Assembly (NCBI GenBank): GCA_023268965.1
Contig: JALRJE010000091.1
Span: 1-64,000, forward strand
DNA from: Crocinitomicaceae bacterium
GTDB lineage: Bacteria; Bacteroidota; Bacteroidia; Flavobacteriales_D; Crocinitomicaceae
DNA: 64,000 nucleotides
Direction: 5' to 3'
In this document: one piece after another, positions 34,218-43,540 of the stretch
How the letters are laid out: every line of letters begins with the position of its first letter
Numbering within the stretch: the stretch's first letter is position 1
Translations under genes and position numbers: made by a program
The notes under the pieces: generated by a model
What the model was told of the DNA's origin: nothing
What the model saw: only the letters and a program-made list of their open reading frames with translations
The model's database searches: none

Positions 34218-36446
34218 ATGGCATTAATTGGTAAAATACGCGCAAAATCTGGCTTACTAGTAGCAATGATCGGAATCGCCTTGCTGGCATTCATTTTAAA
34301 TGACTACCAAAGTTTATTTGGAATTGGTGAAGGAGAATACGGTATTGGTCTTGTTTTCGGAGACAAAGTAGATCCGGCTAGCTACAGCATTGCTAGTGCA
34401 AAATTTCAAGAGCAAGAGCGCAGTCAAGCCATGCAAAATGGTAAAGAATTTACCGAGACCGATATGGAAGCATCCAGCGATAAAGCCTGGAACTTCATGG
34501 TAGACTCCACTATCCTTAGCAAGGAATATGACAAACTAGGCATCAACGTAACCGACCGTGAGCTCGAGTCTTATTGGTTTGCCAAAGATGGTTTTAGCGT
34601 TTTACCTGATCTCAATCAATTTTTTACTGATTCTTTAACAGGAATCCAGACACCGCAGTCTATTGAAAACGGACGTGTCAAACTAAAAGCTACCCTAGAT
34701 AACCTCAAAAAATCAAAAGAAGCACAGGCTGTTAATCAATGGAATGGATTCAAAGCCTACCATACCGACCGACGCAAAACCGAAAAATATTTTGGTCTGC
34801 TCAAACAAGGCGTTTACGTCACTGACCTAGAAGCTGCCGATCAATACTACGCCAACAACGAAAAACAAACCATTTCTTTTGTAGTGCGCCGATACACTGA
34901 GATGTCAGATGCCGATATCAAAATCTCTGAATCAGAATTAAAATCTTATTTCGACGAACATAAAAGCGAGAAAAAATACTTAGTGCGCAATCCAAGCCGA
35001 GACATCAAAATGTTTGATGTAAACATCAGCCCCTCAAAAGCTGACTCTGCTGTCTTTACGGCAAAAATGAATACCCTACGTGGAGGCTTCTCAACAAGTA
35101 CCAATGACTCCGCATTTATCGCAAAAAATAGTGAAACACCTATATATTTTAGCGACAAACGCGCTACCGCTGTCCCGGAAGGGCACCCTAAAGCCGATCG
35201 CTACCAAACCTATCCTAGAAGTCTCGATACCATTTTCAAAATAGCTGCACTCGGCCAGTTAGTTGGCCCATATGTTTCCAAAGAAAAAATGGTGCTCTCT
35301 AAAGTAATTGGCTTTACGCCGTCTGCGCTCAAAGCACGCCATATTCTGATTTCTACCAACAGTTCTAAAGACGAAAAAATAATTGCTGCCAAGAAGAAAA
35401 CGGCAGATAGCATTGTCAAAGTACTGAACAACACCAACTGGGACCAACTCGTTCTCAAGCACTCCGATGACCCGGGTTCGAAGGAAAAAGGCGGGGTATA
35501 TGAAGACTTCCTCGAAGGAGACATGGTCAAAGAATTTGGTGGATACTGCGCCACCGCACCTATAGGAAAAGTAGGTATAGTCAAGACTGACTTTGGTTTC
35601 CATATTATTGAAGTTTTAGAACGTGCAGCGAGTAAATTCCCATTAATTGCCTCTGTGAGTATTACGTTCAAACCATCCGAAGAAACCGTTGCCAATATGG
35701 AAAGCGAAGTAAACGGTATTCTATTAAAACTAGACCGTAAAGTATCTAAAGAAGACGACCCTTTCAAAAAAGCGGCCTTATTTGATACAATTGTTACACG
35801 CGCAAACTACGCACCCCGCGTCATTCAGATAGAAGACAAAGCGCCAAAAGTAATGGGTTTCACGACCTCAATGGCCCGCGACCGTATCCTCGAAATGGCC
35901 TACAGTGACGACGCAGCTGTTGGCACCATGACTATGTCACCGATCCGTGATAAAGACAAATATATTATTGCCATGATCAGTGCCATTCGTCCTGAAGGCG
36001 AGCCGCTTTTTGAAAACGTTCGCGCTCAAATGGAAAGAGAACTTGTACAAGAGAAAAAAGCCAAAAGATTCATGAATCAAATGGCAGGTCAATCTTTACA
36101 AGCTATTTCTAAACGATACAACACACCCATCATTGACGGCGAAGTTACTTTCGGGAATCCTCAAATTTCAAATGCTGGTTACGAACCTTCGATTATCGGA
36201 AACTTATTCTCTGGAAACATCAAAAAAGGTCAACGTACCTTACCCCTTAAAGGAGAAACAGGTGTTTACGTAATCCAAATTAAATCAGTAACTAAAGCAC
36301 CTGCAACAACCAATTTCCAAGCAGAGAAAGACCAGTTAACCCAAGGTCTTGCTGGTCAGGTGGAAGGTCAGGCAATGGGTGGTTTGCGTAAAAAGGCTGC
36401 GGTAGTAGATAACCGCAAACTTTCTGAACTAGGTGTTCGATTCTAA
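34218..36446 (+). CDS. PpiD/SurA-like membrane-anchored peptidylprolyl isomerase
   Basis: The 742-residue protein begins with a short cytoplasmic end and one membrane helix (about residues 12-30; SGLLVAMIGIALLAFILND), then a SurA-N-like chaperone region and a parvulin rotamase domain at about 370-475 (KARHILISTNSSKDE, DQLVLKHSDDPGSKEKGG, GDMVKEFGGYCATAPIGKVGIVKTDFGFHIIEVL). A second degenerate rotamase-like region and C-terminal helices follow, as in PpiD. It would assist folding of envelope proteins at the periplasmic face of the inner membrane. A TATATTCG element at 34189-34196 (one mismatch to TAnnTTTG) is a likely promoter. The 5-FCL gene follows 2 bases later. Confidence 0.9.
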   Translation: MALIGKIRAKSGLLVAMIGIALLAFILNDYQSLFGIGEGEYGIGLVFGDKVDPASYSIASAKFQEQERSQAMQNGKEFTETDMEASSDKAWNFMVDSTILSKEYDKLGINVTDRELESYWFAKDGFSVLPDLNQFFTDSLTGIQTPQSIENGRVKLKATLDNLKKSKEAQAVNQWNGFKAYHTDRRKTEKYFGLLKQGVYVTDLEAADQYYANNEKQTISFVVRRYTEMSDADIKISESELKSYFDEHKSEKKYLVRNPSRDIKMFDVNISPSKADSAVFTAKMNTLRGGFSTSTNDSAFIAKNSETPIYFSDKRATAVPEGHPKADRYQTYPRSLDTIFKIAALGQLVGPYVSKEKMVLSKVIGFTPSALKARHILISTNSSKDEKIIAAKKKTADSIVKVLNNTNWDQLVLKHSDDPGSKEKGGVYEDFLEGDMVKEFGGYCATAPIGKVGIVKTDFGFHIIEVLERAASKFPLIASVSITFKPSEETVANMESEVNGILLKLDRKVSKEDDPFKKAALFDTIVTRANYAPRVIQIEDKAPKVMGFTTSMARDRILEMAYSDDAAVGTMTMSPIRDKDKYIIAMISAIRPEGEPLFENVRAQMERELVQEKKAKRFMNQMAGQSLQAISKRYNTPIIDGEVTFGNPQISNAGYEPSIIGNLFSGNIKKGQRTLPLKGETGVYVIQIKSVTKAPATTNFQAEKDQLTQGLAGQVEGQAMGGLRKKAAVVDNRKLSELGVRF

Positions 36447-36448
36447 CG

Positions 36449-37018
36449 ATGACAAAAGCCGATATTCGCCAGCTTTATAAAGCCAAGCGAGCTCAGCTAA
36501 GCCCTTATGATATCTCAAAAATCTCAGCACAAGTACAAGCGCTTGTGCTGGATTCTTTTGGATTTTCTTCCAAGTTCATAAGTATTTTTCTACCCATTGA
36601 ACAGCAAAGAGAAATCTCTACTTATGGGCTTCTAGAAGACATCATCTTAAAAGGTGGGCATCCTGTACTATCAAAAGCCAATTTCAATGACCACAGCTTA
36701 ACCCTCTATCATTACGAGCACCCCAGTCAGTTAGAAATTAGTGCTTATGGCATACCAGAACCAAAGTATGGCCGTACCCTACTTGCCAATAAATTAGATT
36801 TCGTCTTTGTTCCTTTGTTAGCGCTTAACTCAGAGGGGCAGCGGGTTGGCTACGGAAAAGGATTTTATGACCGCTTATTGAAGCAATGTAAGCCAGATTG
36901 TATATTTATTGGCCTACATTTATTTGATGAATTTGTCTCGATTTCGGATTTAAATGCCGAGGATATCCCACTCCATATCTGCTTTACGCCAGGTGGGATT
37001 TATGATTTTAGAAAGTAA
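36449..37018 (+). CDS. 5-formyltetrahydrofolate cyclo-ligase
   Basis: The 189-residue protein is the 5-FCL/YgfA family: it starts TKADIRQLYKAKRAQLSPYD, has the substrate region EISAYGIPEPKYGRTL and the ATP-binding signature LNSEGQRVGYGKGFYDRLL near residue 130-145. The enzyme converts 5-formyl-THF to 5,10-methenyl-THF with ATP. In E. coli this gene is co-transcribed with 6S RNA; here the 6S-like RNA lies about 10 kb upstream, so no operon link exists. It is 2 bases after the PpiD-like gene and convergent with the DUF4920 gene. Confidence 0.92.
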   Translation: MTKADIRQLYKAKRAQLSPYDISKISAQVQALVLDSFGFSSKFISIFLPIEQQREISTYGLLEDIILKGGHPVLSKANFNDHSLTLYHYEHPSQLEISAYGIPEPKYGRTLLANKLDFVFVPLLALNSEGQRVGYGKGFYDRLLKQCKPDCIFIGLHLFDEFVSISDLNAEDIPLHICFTPGGIYDFRK

Positions 37019-37025
37019 AACGAGA

Positions 37026-37505
37026 TCAGTTTTTAGCCGACTTCTTCACTAAAACACCATCGGCCTCAAAATTCAGTTCGATTTTTGGCGCTGTTATTTG
37101 GTCGATTTCAGATTGAGAAGCTTTTGCGTCCTCTAAAAAATGTTTTTGTAACTCCACCGAAAGCGTATCATAATACACCTGACCCCGAAAATACGCGATA
37201 GAATTGAGCTCAGTAGCAGGAGGTATTAAAAAATGATCCTTGAAGCGAACCCTAATGACATCTCCGTTACTTGGTTGTACATTAACCCAGCATCCGGCAC
37301 TTTGGCAAACACCAACAAGCGGAGCCGAAAAGGTAAAAAACTCTTTTTGAGGGTCAGCATTGTAAATGGCAAGCATTTCATCTAAAGACACTGCTTGTGT
37401 GGTATCCACAGCTGCTGGCCCATAATGTTTGTAGGCTATTTTTGATGTTTTGCAACTAGTAAGAAGTAACAATACAAGGGGTAGTGCAATCAGGATGATT
37501 TTCAT
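37026..37505 (-). CDS. DUF4920 domain lipoprotein
   Basis: The 159-residue protein has a lipoprotein signal peptide with lipobox LLTSC (Cys18), so it should be lipid-anchored in the envelope. The domain matches DUF4920, a Bacteroidota family; APLVGVCQSAGCWVNVQPSNGDVIRVRFKDH is its signature, with the CxxxGCW cysteine pair. Function is unknown; the conserved Cys pair could bind a metal or form a disulfide. It lies 33 bases downstream of the small secreted protein gene on the same strand and probably shares its transcript. Confidence 0.85.
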   Translation of the reverse strand: MKIILIALPLVLLLLTSCKTSKIAYKHYGPAAVDTTQAVSLDEMLAIYNADPQKEFFTFSAPLVGVCQSAGCWVNVQPSNGDVIRVRFKDHFLIPPATELNSIAYFRGQVYYDTLSVELQKHFLEDAKASQSEIDQITAPKIELNFEADGVLVKKSAKN

Positions 37506-37538
37506 GACGAGGTTGACGTTTTAACTTGACAGGTAAGG

Positions 37539-37907
37539 TTACTTTAAGAAGGTATCGTAGAAAGAACCGAGGTCATAGCTACGGTCAGAAACTTGAACAT
37601 TCGCAATTTGGTTGGCCCCTAAAAAACGCAAGATCACACGTCTTGAGTTGGCATCATTGGATAGCATATGAAAAGTAGCTACACCGGTCTTTGCATCAAA
37701 TGCTACAGTAAACATATTTGTGTAATACTTAGCATACATCATAACGTTTTCTTCAGTTACTTCTGCGGGTAGAACGAGTTGAATATGGCCAGAGGTGACG
37801 CCACTTTGTAGTTCTGCCTTGTTTGTGGCACTTGCGCTTAATGTTTTTTGTCCGAACACAAGTAAGTTAAGGCCGAGCGCTAAGACGAGAAGAGTTGCCT
37901 TTTTCAT
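37539..37907 (-). CDS. small secreted protein of unknown function
   Basis: From the ATG at 37907 the product is 122 residues with a good signal peptide (KKATLLVLALGLNLLVFGQ, cleaved after GQ). The mature part (about 100 residues) is predicted mixed alpha/beta with no Cys and contains VTEENVMMYAKYYTNMFTVAFD and RRVILRFLGANQIANVQVSD. I do not recognise the family. The open frame extends 14 residues upstream (37949), but those precede the signal peptide and are unlikely to be translated. It is divergent from rnhB. Confidence 0.7.
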   Translation of the reverse strand: MKKATLLVLALGLNLLVFGQKTLSASATNKAELQSGVTSGHIQLVLPAEVTEENVMMYAKYYTNMFTVAFDAKTGVATFHMLSNDANSRRVILRFLGANQIANVQVSDRSYDLGSFYDTFLK

Positions 37908-37961
37908 GATTGCTAATTTAGTGAAGTATAAAACTACAAAATATTTCAATAATTTGGTCTC

Positions 37962-38585
37962 GTGGAATCCTTAATCTTACAGTACCAAGAATTATGGCCT
38001 GAGGCTGGTTGTGATGAAGCAGGCCGGGGTTGCCTTGCAGGGCCTGTTGTTGCTGCAGCAGTCATTCTCGATCCAAACAAACCTATCATAGCCCTCAACG
38101 ATTCCAAACAACTGAGTCCAAAAACAAGAAATCAATTAAGGCAAGAAATCATAGAAAAGGCACTTTGTTATGGTATTGGCATAGTTGATCACAACGAGAT
38201 TGATCAAATCAACATCCTTAATGCAAGTATTTTAGCAATGCATCGGGCGCTCGCCCAAATGCAACAACAACCGCAATTTATATTAGTCGACGGCAATCGG
38301 TTCAAAGCCTATCAAGATATCCCATACGAATGTATGGTAAAAGGTGATGCGCGTTTTTCGAGCATTGCCGCAGCGAGTATTATAGCCAAAACGCAAAGAG
38401 ATCTGCTGATGAGCCATTTACACGAAAGCCATCCGCAATATGGGTGGGAGCGCAACCAAGGTTACCCGACAAAAGAACATCGGAGGGCAATTGCTGAATT
38501 TGGCGTTAGCCCCTATCACAGACTTACATTTCAATTACTGCCCAACGAAATTCAACTCGATCTCTTTAAATCTGAAGGCCCTTAA
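37962..38585 (+). CDS. rnhB: ribonuclease HII
   Basis: The 207-residue protein has the RNase HII active site: Asp18 and Glu19 in CDEAGRG, Asp110 in FILVDGN and Asp129 in [18 protein letters not shown], plus [10 protein letters not shown] and [21 protein letters not shown]. It removes RNA primers and single ribonucleotides from DNA. The frame begins with GTG at 37962; the next in-frame Met is far inside the active-site region, so GTG is required. AATTTGG just upstream (37951-37957) may belong to a near-leaderless promoter. Confidence 0.96.
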   Translation: MESLILQYQELWPEAGCDEAGRGCLAGPVVAAAVILDPNKPIIALNDSKQLSPKTRNQLRQEIIEKALCYGIGIVDHNEIDQINILNASILAMHRALAQMQQQPQFILVDGNRFKAYQDIPYECMVKGDARFSSIAAASIIAKTQRDLLMSHLHESHPQYGWERNQGYPTKEHRRAIAEFGVSPYHRLTFQLLPNEIQLDLFKSEGP

Positions 38586-38636
38586 ACTGTGTACACAACC
38601 ACTTGTTGATTAGATTCAATTTCAGCTGCCAAAAGA

Positions 38637-40817
38637 GTGAAAACTCCACTTAACTTTGATCAAAAACAAATGCGCCAACGTCTTATCCTGCTATTTATCA
38701 GCTTATTCGCTTTTGGTTGGGTGATTTTCAGCTCTTATGACTTGCTTTCCAATGAAAATCTAGTTGATTTCAAACGCTACTTCAACCATAAGGACCAAAC
38801 TGTTTATTTTATTCAAGACCAGGGTGCTTTTGATTGGGAGAACGAAGGGCTAGTTACCACTGAGCTCAACGAAAGCCTTTACTTTTCCATACGCAGACGC
38901 TGCAAAGAACCGCTGACGCTCTCTTTTAGTAAAAATTCCACCAAAATACTCGTTGAAAAGAAAGGCAACTGGACTAAAAAAGAAGTTCTAGACCTTTTTA
39001 ATAATGGATTATTTCCATTTGAAATGGGCAAGCTTAAAAGTTTTGAGTACGGTAAATTACATGGCCAATATAACCGAAACCAACTTTTGATTTACGAGGG
39101 TGAGTTGCCAGCGGCTGTGCCTTTCCACATTCAAATCAGTAGTAAGGCCAGTTACGCTTGGTTAAAATGGAGCAAAGATGGTCAAATTCGGCTCACTGAA
39201 ACCTACAAAAAGAAAGATGGATTTTATAGATATATTAAATACAAGAACCCAAATCCATCTTTAAGAAAAATAGACGATCAAGCCCTGTTTGCAACGGTGA
39301 CTCCTGATTTTTTCAAGCAGTATTTTTTCTACGAAAAAAATTATGCTCAACAACTCGACCCTAACTTTGTAAAAACACCTTGGCATAAATGTATCAACCG
39401 CGGTTTTGTACATTTAAAAAAAGACAGTTCCAGCCTCATTATTTTTGACTTTGAAGGCAACGCGCATCCGATTCAAACCCTCAACGAATTCTTCCAAAAA
39501 GAAGAACTCAATACCGAAAGTGCTGCTTTTTCCAATTTGTCATTTTCTAGTCTCGTTGACAAAAGCAAAAAGACTTGGTATGTTGGCGTTTTTGAGCAGT
39601 TTGGTTTTGCCAGTCCTAGCAAAGCACTGCTCGATGAATCTTTAGCTGCGGCTAGCCTCGGCCAAACCGTTGCTCAGAACGAAAACAAAGCGCAACGAAT
39701 TTATGCCAATATGCCCCGCAAAGTGAGTGCGCGCTGGGTAGATGCACTTCAGAAAACTACCGTCACCCTACTAGGTCAACAAATTCTAGAAACGAGCTAT
39801 CACAAGTCAAGTGCTCAAATTCAGCAAAATCAGGAAGAAATTCGCGATTATTTTGTCATGAATCCGGGTTTTAGGGTGATTCGCTTTGCTGCATTTGCCG
39901 AGCGAGGTAATGTCATTACTTTAAATGAAAACCATCAATTAGTTGGGTACATCAATGGCTTGCGCAAATGGGAAAAACCGCTCCAACAAGAGGTCAGCGA
40001 TCTTTACCAAATATCCGGAACAAGTGCACTGATTTGCGTTCAATTTGAACACGAAGCCCAACTTTACGATAAAACAGGAAGGCTTATATATCGCCTGACC
40101 CACGAAGCCGGCACCCGAGTTCAAGTCAATGAGAACAACGGCAAAAAAGAATTTATCTGTTCAAACGGTGGCGCAGCTGTTCAACTCGTCAACGAAAACG
40201 GAGCCGTAATTAAACAATTTAGCATCAGCGGAAAATTAAAAGACCTTTATAGCTTTAGGCAAAATGGAAAAACCTATGTCAGTATTTTAACGGACCAACA
40301 AATACAATTTATTGACCTGACTAAAAGAAAGCCAGCGACGAAGCAAAATGCAGATTCTACCTATGTTCTGATTGGCAACACCAATGCAGCCTTTGCCGTA
40401 AAAGTGCAAAATACCACTGCGACTGTATGTGCCCTTGAAGGCGCCAAACAATTTACAGTGCCTTCCAACGTTGAATGCATTGGGGCGTACCTACAATTGA
40501 ATCGCCAAATTCTCGTTTTTAAACGCAATAAATCAATTTTCGCCTTGGATACAAAAGGACAACGCATATGGGAAAAATCATTCAATGCCATTGAACTTAC
40601 TACGTTCAGTAGTTTTTATGGCCCCAACAAAAAGACCATGTTAAGTATTTTAGACGCCGTAGACAACCAAATCTACTTACTAGACGATGCAGGTCACAAC
40701 CTCGATACAGACAAGCGTCACGGCGAACAAGTTGTGCAACTCAGCGCCTTTGGCAATAATGCCTATTCAGTTACTACCTATCTCGGAAACTACATCATTC
40801 AATACACAAAACAATGA
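38637..40817 (+). CDS. single-pass membrane protein with beta-propeller-like C-terminal half, unknown function
   Basis: The 726-residue protein (GTG start at 38637) has one membrane helix at about residues 13-32 (RQRLILLFISLFAFGWVIFSS), so most of it should be periplasmic. Residues 50-380 resemble no family I can name. Residues about 390-726 show recurring short strand units such as LNENHQLVGYINGLRKWEKPL, YDKTGRLIYRLTHEAG, VNENGAVIKQFSISG and LDTKGQRIWEKSFNAI, which look like blades of a PQQ/WD40-type propeller. Its stop overlaps the start of the DUF5723/OmpA gene (ATGA at 40814), so the two are translationally coupled and probably act together at the envelope. Confidence 0.7.
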   Translation: MKTPLNFDQKQMRQRLILLFISLFAFGWVIFSSYDLLSNENLVDFKRYFNHKDQTVYFIQDQGAFDWENEGLVTTELNESLYFSIRRRCKEPLTLSFSKNSTKILVEKKGNWTKKEVLDLFNNGLFPFEMGKLKSFEYGKLHGQYNRNQLLIYEGELPAAVPFHIQISSKASYAWLKWSKDGQIRLTETYKKKDGFYRYIKYKNPNPSLRKIDDQALFATVTPDFFKQYFFYEKNYAQQLDPNFVKTPWHKCINRGFVHLKKDSSSLIIFDFEGNAHPIQTLNEFFQKEELNTESAAFSNLSFSSLVDKSKKTWYVGVFEQFGFASPSKALLDESLAAASLGQTVAQNENKAQRIYANMPRKVSARWVDALQKTTVTLLGQQILETSYHKSSAQIQQNQEEIRDYFVMNPGFRVIRFAAFAERGNVITLNENHQLVGYINGLRKWEKPLQQEVSDLYQISGTSALICVQFEHEAQLYDKTGRLIYRLTHEAGTRVQVNENNGKKEFICSNGGAAVQLVNENGAVIKQFSISGKLKDLYSFRQNGKTYVSILTDQQIQFIDLTKRKPATKQNADSTYVLIGNTNAAFAVKVQNTTATVCALEGAKQFTVPSNVECIGAYLQLNRQILVFKRNKSIFALDTKGQRIWEKSFNAIELTTFSSFYGPNKKTMLSILDAVDNQIYLLDDAGHNLDTDKRHGEQVVQLSAFGNNAYSVTTYLGNYIIQYTKQ

Positions 40818-43384
40818 GCAAAATCACCTTCACTTTTTTATTGATCATTTCTGGGCTTCAAGTGCAAGCACAGGCCTATCTTGGTGTTAACTCCAGTAAT
40901 TATGCAGGTGCACTAGGAAATTTAGTCAATCCTGCATCATTTGTAGATGGGCGGTACAAAATGGATCTTGCACTCCCTGCCCTCAATTTATTTACTTATC
41001 AAAACTTTGGTTCATTTAACGCCGACGCCATGCGCGCCGAACAAGGTGGCGAAGGCAATTGGTGGTACCGATCGTTTGCAGACACGGCCGTCTTGAATTC
41101 TTGGGCCTACCCCTCGTCTAGTTTCATCGATCGCTTAATTGTCCGCAACTACAGCCCCTCTTCATCGGGCGTTTTAGGGGCAAATATCAACTTTAGATTG
41201 GATCTCTTCAATTTAGCATTTCATATCGGTGAAAAGAAGTCACTGGGTTTTTACGCAAATCTGCGCTCAATTACCAACGTAGACAATATGGATCCTAAAT
41301 TAGCCGTACTCTCAGAAGCGGGTCTAGAATACCCTGCTTTATGGAACATACAACTCAATGAAGAGCTCGTCAATGTGAATCACCTCACGTGGAGTGAAAT
41401 CGGATTCAACTACAGCCAAGTGCTGATCGACAACAAAGAACATTTTTTAAAAATCGGTATCAGCCCGAAAGTTTTACTAGGTTTTGCAAGTGCCTATGTA
41501 CATACCGAAAATTTCAGCTACAACCTCATCAACGAAGATACCTCTCAATATTTAGCAGGTACTTTTGACTACGGTTACTCCAAAGAAGTAGGCGATTTTA
41601 TTACTGCGGGTGTCAACGGACAAATTAACGAGAATAACATCTCCTCTTATCTCAAACCCGGTTCAATGGGAATTGGTCTTGATTTAGGTGCTGTATACGA
41701 ATGGCGTCCGAACTATGCAAAATACAAATACGATATGGACGGCAAAACCGACCTCTGGATGCGCAATGAAAATAAATACAAAGCAAGAGTTGGGCTTTCT
41801 ATTTTGGACATGGGAGGAATGAAGTTCACTAAAGGGGGGCTCAGCCGAAACTTTGTAGTCAATTCAAATGCGTTTTTCGATCTCCGTCGTTTTGATAGCG
41901 CAACTGATCTGGAGACTTTTGATATGGTCATCGATTCTTTAATCAATGAATCGACAGCAGCTAACAACACAGAATGGTTTGCCTTACAAGATCCATCTCA
42001 AACCTACCGGATGCGTACCCCAACTGCCCTTAGCCTGCAGCTCGACTACCATATTTGGAGTTATTTCTACCTCAATGCCACAGCAATGGTCAATATGATT
42101 CCTAAAAACAAGGACACCAAAGTAAATATAGCTAGTCAATTTTCTTTGACGCCTAGCTTCGACAGCCCTTATTTTGGACTTTATCTACCTATCGCCTATA
42201 ATCAATACAGTGGTTTGCGAGGCGGTTTAGCCACCCGAATAGGCCCAGTTATTCTCGGGCTCAACGACCTCAATTTAATACGTGCCCAAAACCAAATTAG
42301 TGGTGTAGACTTTTACGTAGGGACGCGTCTACCCATTCTGTACCACCGTGTAAAAGATAAAGATAAAGACAAGGTATCAGACAAAATGGACGAATGCAAA
42401 AATGTGCCCGGAGTATGGGCCTTCTTAGGCTGCCCAGATACCGACGGCGACGGTATTCCAGACTCAGAAGATGCCTGTGTAACCGTTGCTGGCCTCAAAG
42501 AATTTAAAGGTTGCCCAGATACCGATGGTGACAAAATAATCGACAGCGAAGATGCTTGCCCAACGGTTGCCGGCCTCAAAGAATTCAAAGGTTGCCCAGA
42601 CACCGATGGAGATAAAATCATCGATAGCGAAGATGCCTGTCCTACTATAGCGGGCGTTGTAGCACTCAAAGGTTGCCCTGACCGCGATGCCGATGGCATT
42701 ACGGATGCTGACGATGTGTGTCCTGACAACGCTGGCCCCAAAGAAAATCAAGGTTGCCCAGATCAAGATGCCGATGGCCTTTATGACTTTGTAGACAACT
42801 GCCCAGAGGTAGCAGGGCCGAAAGAAAACCAAGGTTGCCCATGGCCAGATACCGATGGCGACGGCTTGCTCGACAAAGACGACGACTGCCCTAAACTCGC
42901 AGGGCCAAAAGCCAATAGAGGTTGCCCATATAAAGACTCTGACAACGATGGCCTACTCGATAAAGACGACGACTGCCCCAATACCCCGGGTCCAAAATCA
43001 AATAAGGGTTGCCCAGTCATTGAACAAGCGGTAATTGAAGTACTCAAAACGGCATTTGACAATTTAGAATTTGAAACCAATAAAGACGTGATTTTTGAAA
43101 GCTCTAAGCCATCGCTCGATGAGCTAGCAGAAGTTCTCAAAAAGAAAACGACTTGGAAACTCGAAATTACTGGCCACACCGATAACGTTGGGGACGACAA
43201 CCTGAATTTAGCGCTCTCTAAAAAACGTGCAGAGGCACTCAAGGCATATTTGATGATCCAAGGCGTAGAAGAGTTTCGTTTACTTACACTGTACTTTGGC
43301 GAAACCAAACCGATTGCCACAAACGATACGCCGGAAGGCCGTCAGAAGAACCGACGCGTCGAAATGAAAATTGTTTTTGAATAA
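40814..43384 (+). CDS. DUF5723 outer-membrane protein with thrombospondin type 3 repeats and OmpA domain
   Basis: The 856-residue protein has a signal peptide (TFTFLLIISGLQVQAQA). Residues about 20-500 match the DUF5723 barrel-like family (YLGVNSSNYAGALGNLVNPASFVDGRYKMD). Residues about 514-735 contain eight thrombospondin type 3 units (DTDGDGIPDSEDAC type), Ca-binding and usually rigid; two adjacent units are nearly identical at protein level over an 81-bp period. Residues about 740-856 form an OmpA C-terminal peptidoglycan-binding domain (EFETNKDVIFESSKPSLDELAEVL, EITGHTDNVGDDNLNLALSKKRAEALKAYL, NRRVEMKI). It would link an outer-membrane barrel to peptidoglycan. A terminator follows. Confidence 0.88.
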   Translation: MSKITFTFLLIISGLQVQAQAYLGVNSSNYAGALGNLVNPASFVDGRYKMDLALPALNLFTYQNFGSFNADAMRAEQGGEGNWWYRSFADTAVLNSWAYPSSSFIDRLIVRNYSPSSSGVLGANINFRLDLFNLAFHIGEKKSLGFYANLRSITNVDNMDPKLAVLSEAGLEYPALWNIQLNEELVNVNHLTWSEIGFNYSQVLIDNKEHFLKIGISPKVLLGFASAYVHTENFSYNLINEDTSQYLAGTFDYGYSKEVGDFITAGVNGQINENNISSYLKPGSMGIGLDLGAVYEWRPNYAKYKYDMDGKTDLWMRNENKYKARVGLSILDMGGMKFTKGGLSRNFVVNSNAFFDLRRFDSATDLETFDMVIDSLINESTAANNTEWFALQDPSQTYRMRTPTALSLQLDYHIWSYFYLNATAMVNMIPKNKDTKVNIASQFSLTPSFDSPYFGLYLPIAYNQYSGLRGGLATRIGPVILGLNDLNLIRAQNQISGVDFYVGTRLPILYHRVKDKDKDKVSDKMDECKNVPGVWAFLGCPDTDGDGIPDSEDACVTVAGLKEFKGCPDTDGDKIIDSEDACPTVAGLKEFKGCPDTDGDKIIDSEDACPTIAGVVALKGCPDRDADGITDADDVCPDNAGPKENQGCPDQDADGLYDFVDNCPEVAGPKENQGCPWPDTDGDGLLDKDDDCPKLAGPKANRGCPYKDSDNDGLLDKDDDCPNTPGPKSNKGCPVIEQAVIEVLKTAFDNLEFETNKDVIFESSKPSLDELAEVLKKKTTWKLEITGHTDNVGDDNLNLALSKKRAEALKAYLMIQGVEEFRLLTLYFGETKPIATNDTPEGRQKNRRVEMKIVFE
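42499..42660 (+). repeat. two near-identical 81-bp units in the TSP3 region
   Basis: The unit coding for 27 residues from GLKEFKGCPDTDGDK to CPTVA occurs twice in tandem (about 42490-42570 and 42571-42651), identical at almost every residue but with several synonymous differences, so the duplication is not very recent. Confidence 0.7.
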
Positions 43385-43404
43385 GCTTTCAAAAATTCTC
43401 AACA

Positions 43405-43433
43405 ATAAAGGGAAGTCTTAGGTTTCCCTTTAT
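43405..43433 (+). terminator. hairpin terminator after the OmpA-family gene
   Basis: ATAAAGGGAA (43405-43414) and TTCCCTTTAT (43424-43433) form a perfect 10-bp stem with a 9-nt loop, 20 bases after the stop codon. The T-tract is part of the stem and is followed by ATTAATTTAAT, so efficiency is uncertain. Confidence 0.75.
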
Positions 43434-43434
43434 A

Positions 43435-43493
43435 TTAATTTAATGTTAATTAATGGTATAAATGAATTAATGCTTATTTAATCATTGATTAAT
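43435..43493 (+). promoter_or_regulatory. 11-bp-phased TTAAT direct-repeat array upstream of the phoB-like gene
   Basis: TTAAT begins at 43435, 43446, 43467, 43478 and 43489; the intervening register (43457) holds the degenerate TATAA and one unit is 10 rather than 11 bp. The spacing of one helical turn is what OmpR/PhoB-type regulators bind (compare the 11-bp period of the Pho box). The array ends 21 bp before a GACCTTTG element, the likely -7 of the regulator gene that follows. Autoregulation is the natural inference. Confidence 0.6.
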
Positions 43494-43514
43494 GAAGTCA
43501 TTAGATTTCGAAGT

Positions 43515-43522
43515 GACCTTTG
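43515..43522 (+). promoter_or_regulatory. probable -7 element GACCTTTG of the response regulator/kinase pair
   Basis: One mismatch to TAnnTTTG; predicted start near 43526, 15 bases before the ATG at 43541. No TTTG lies at -33, as expected if a bound activator on the TTAAT array substitutes for it. Confidence 0.4.
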
Positions 43523-43540
43523 TATTCTAAAATTAGGATA

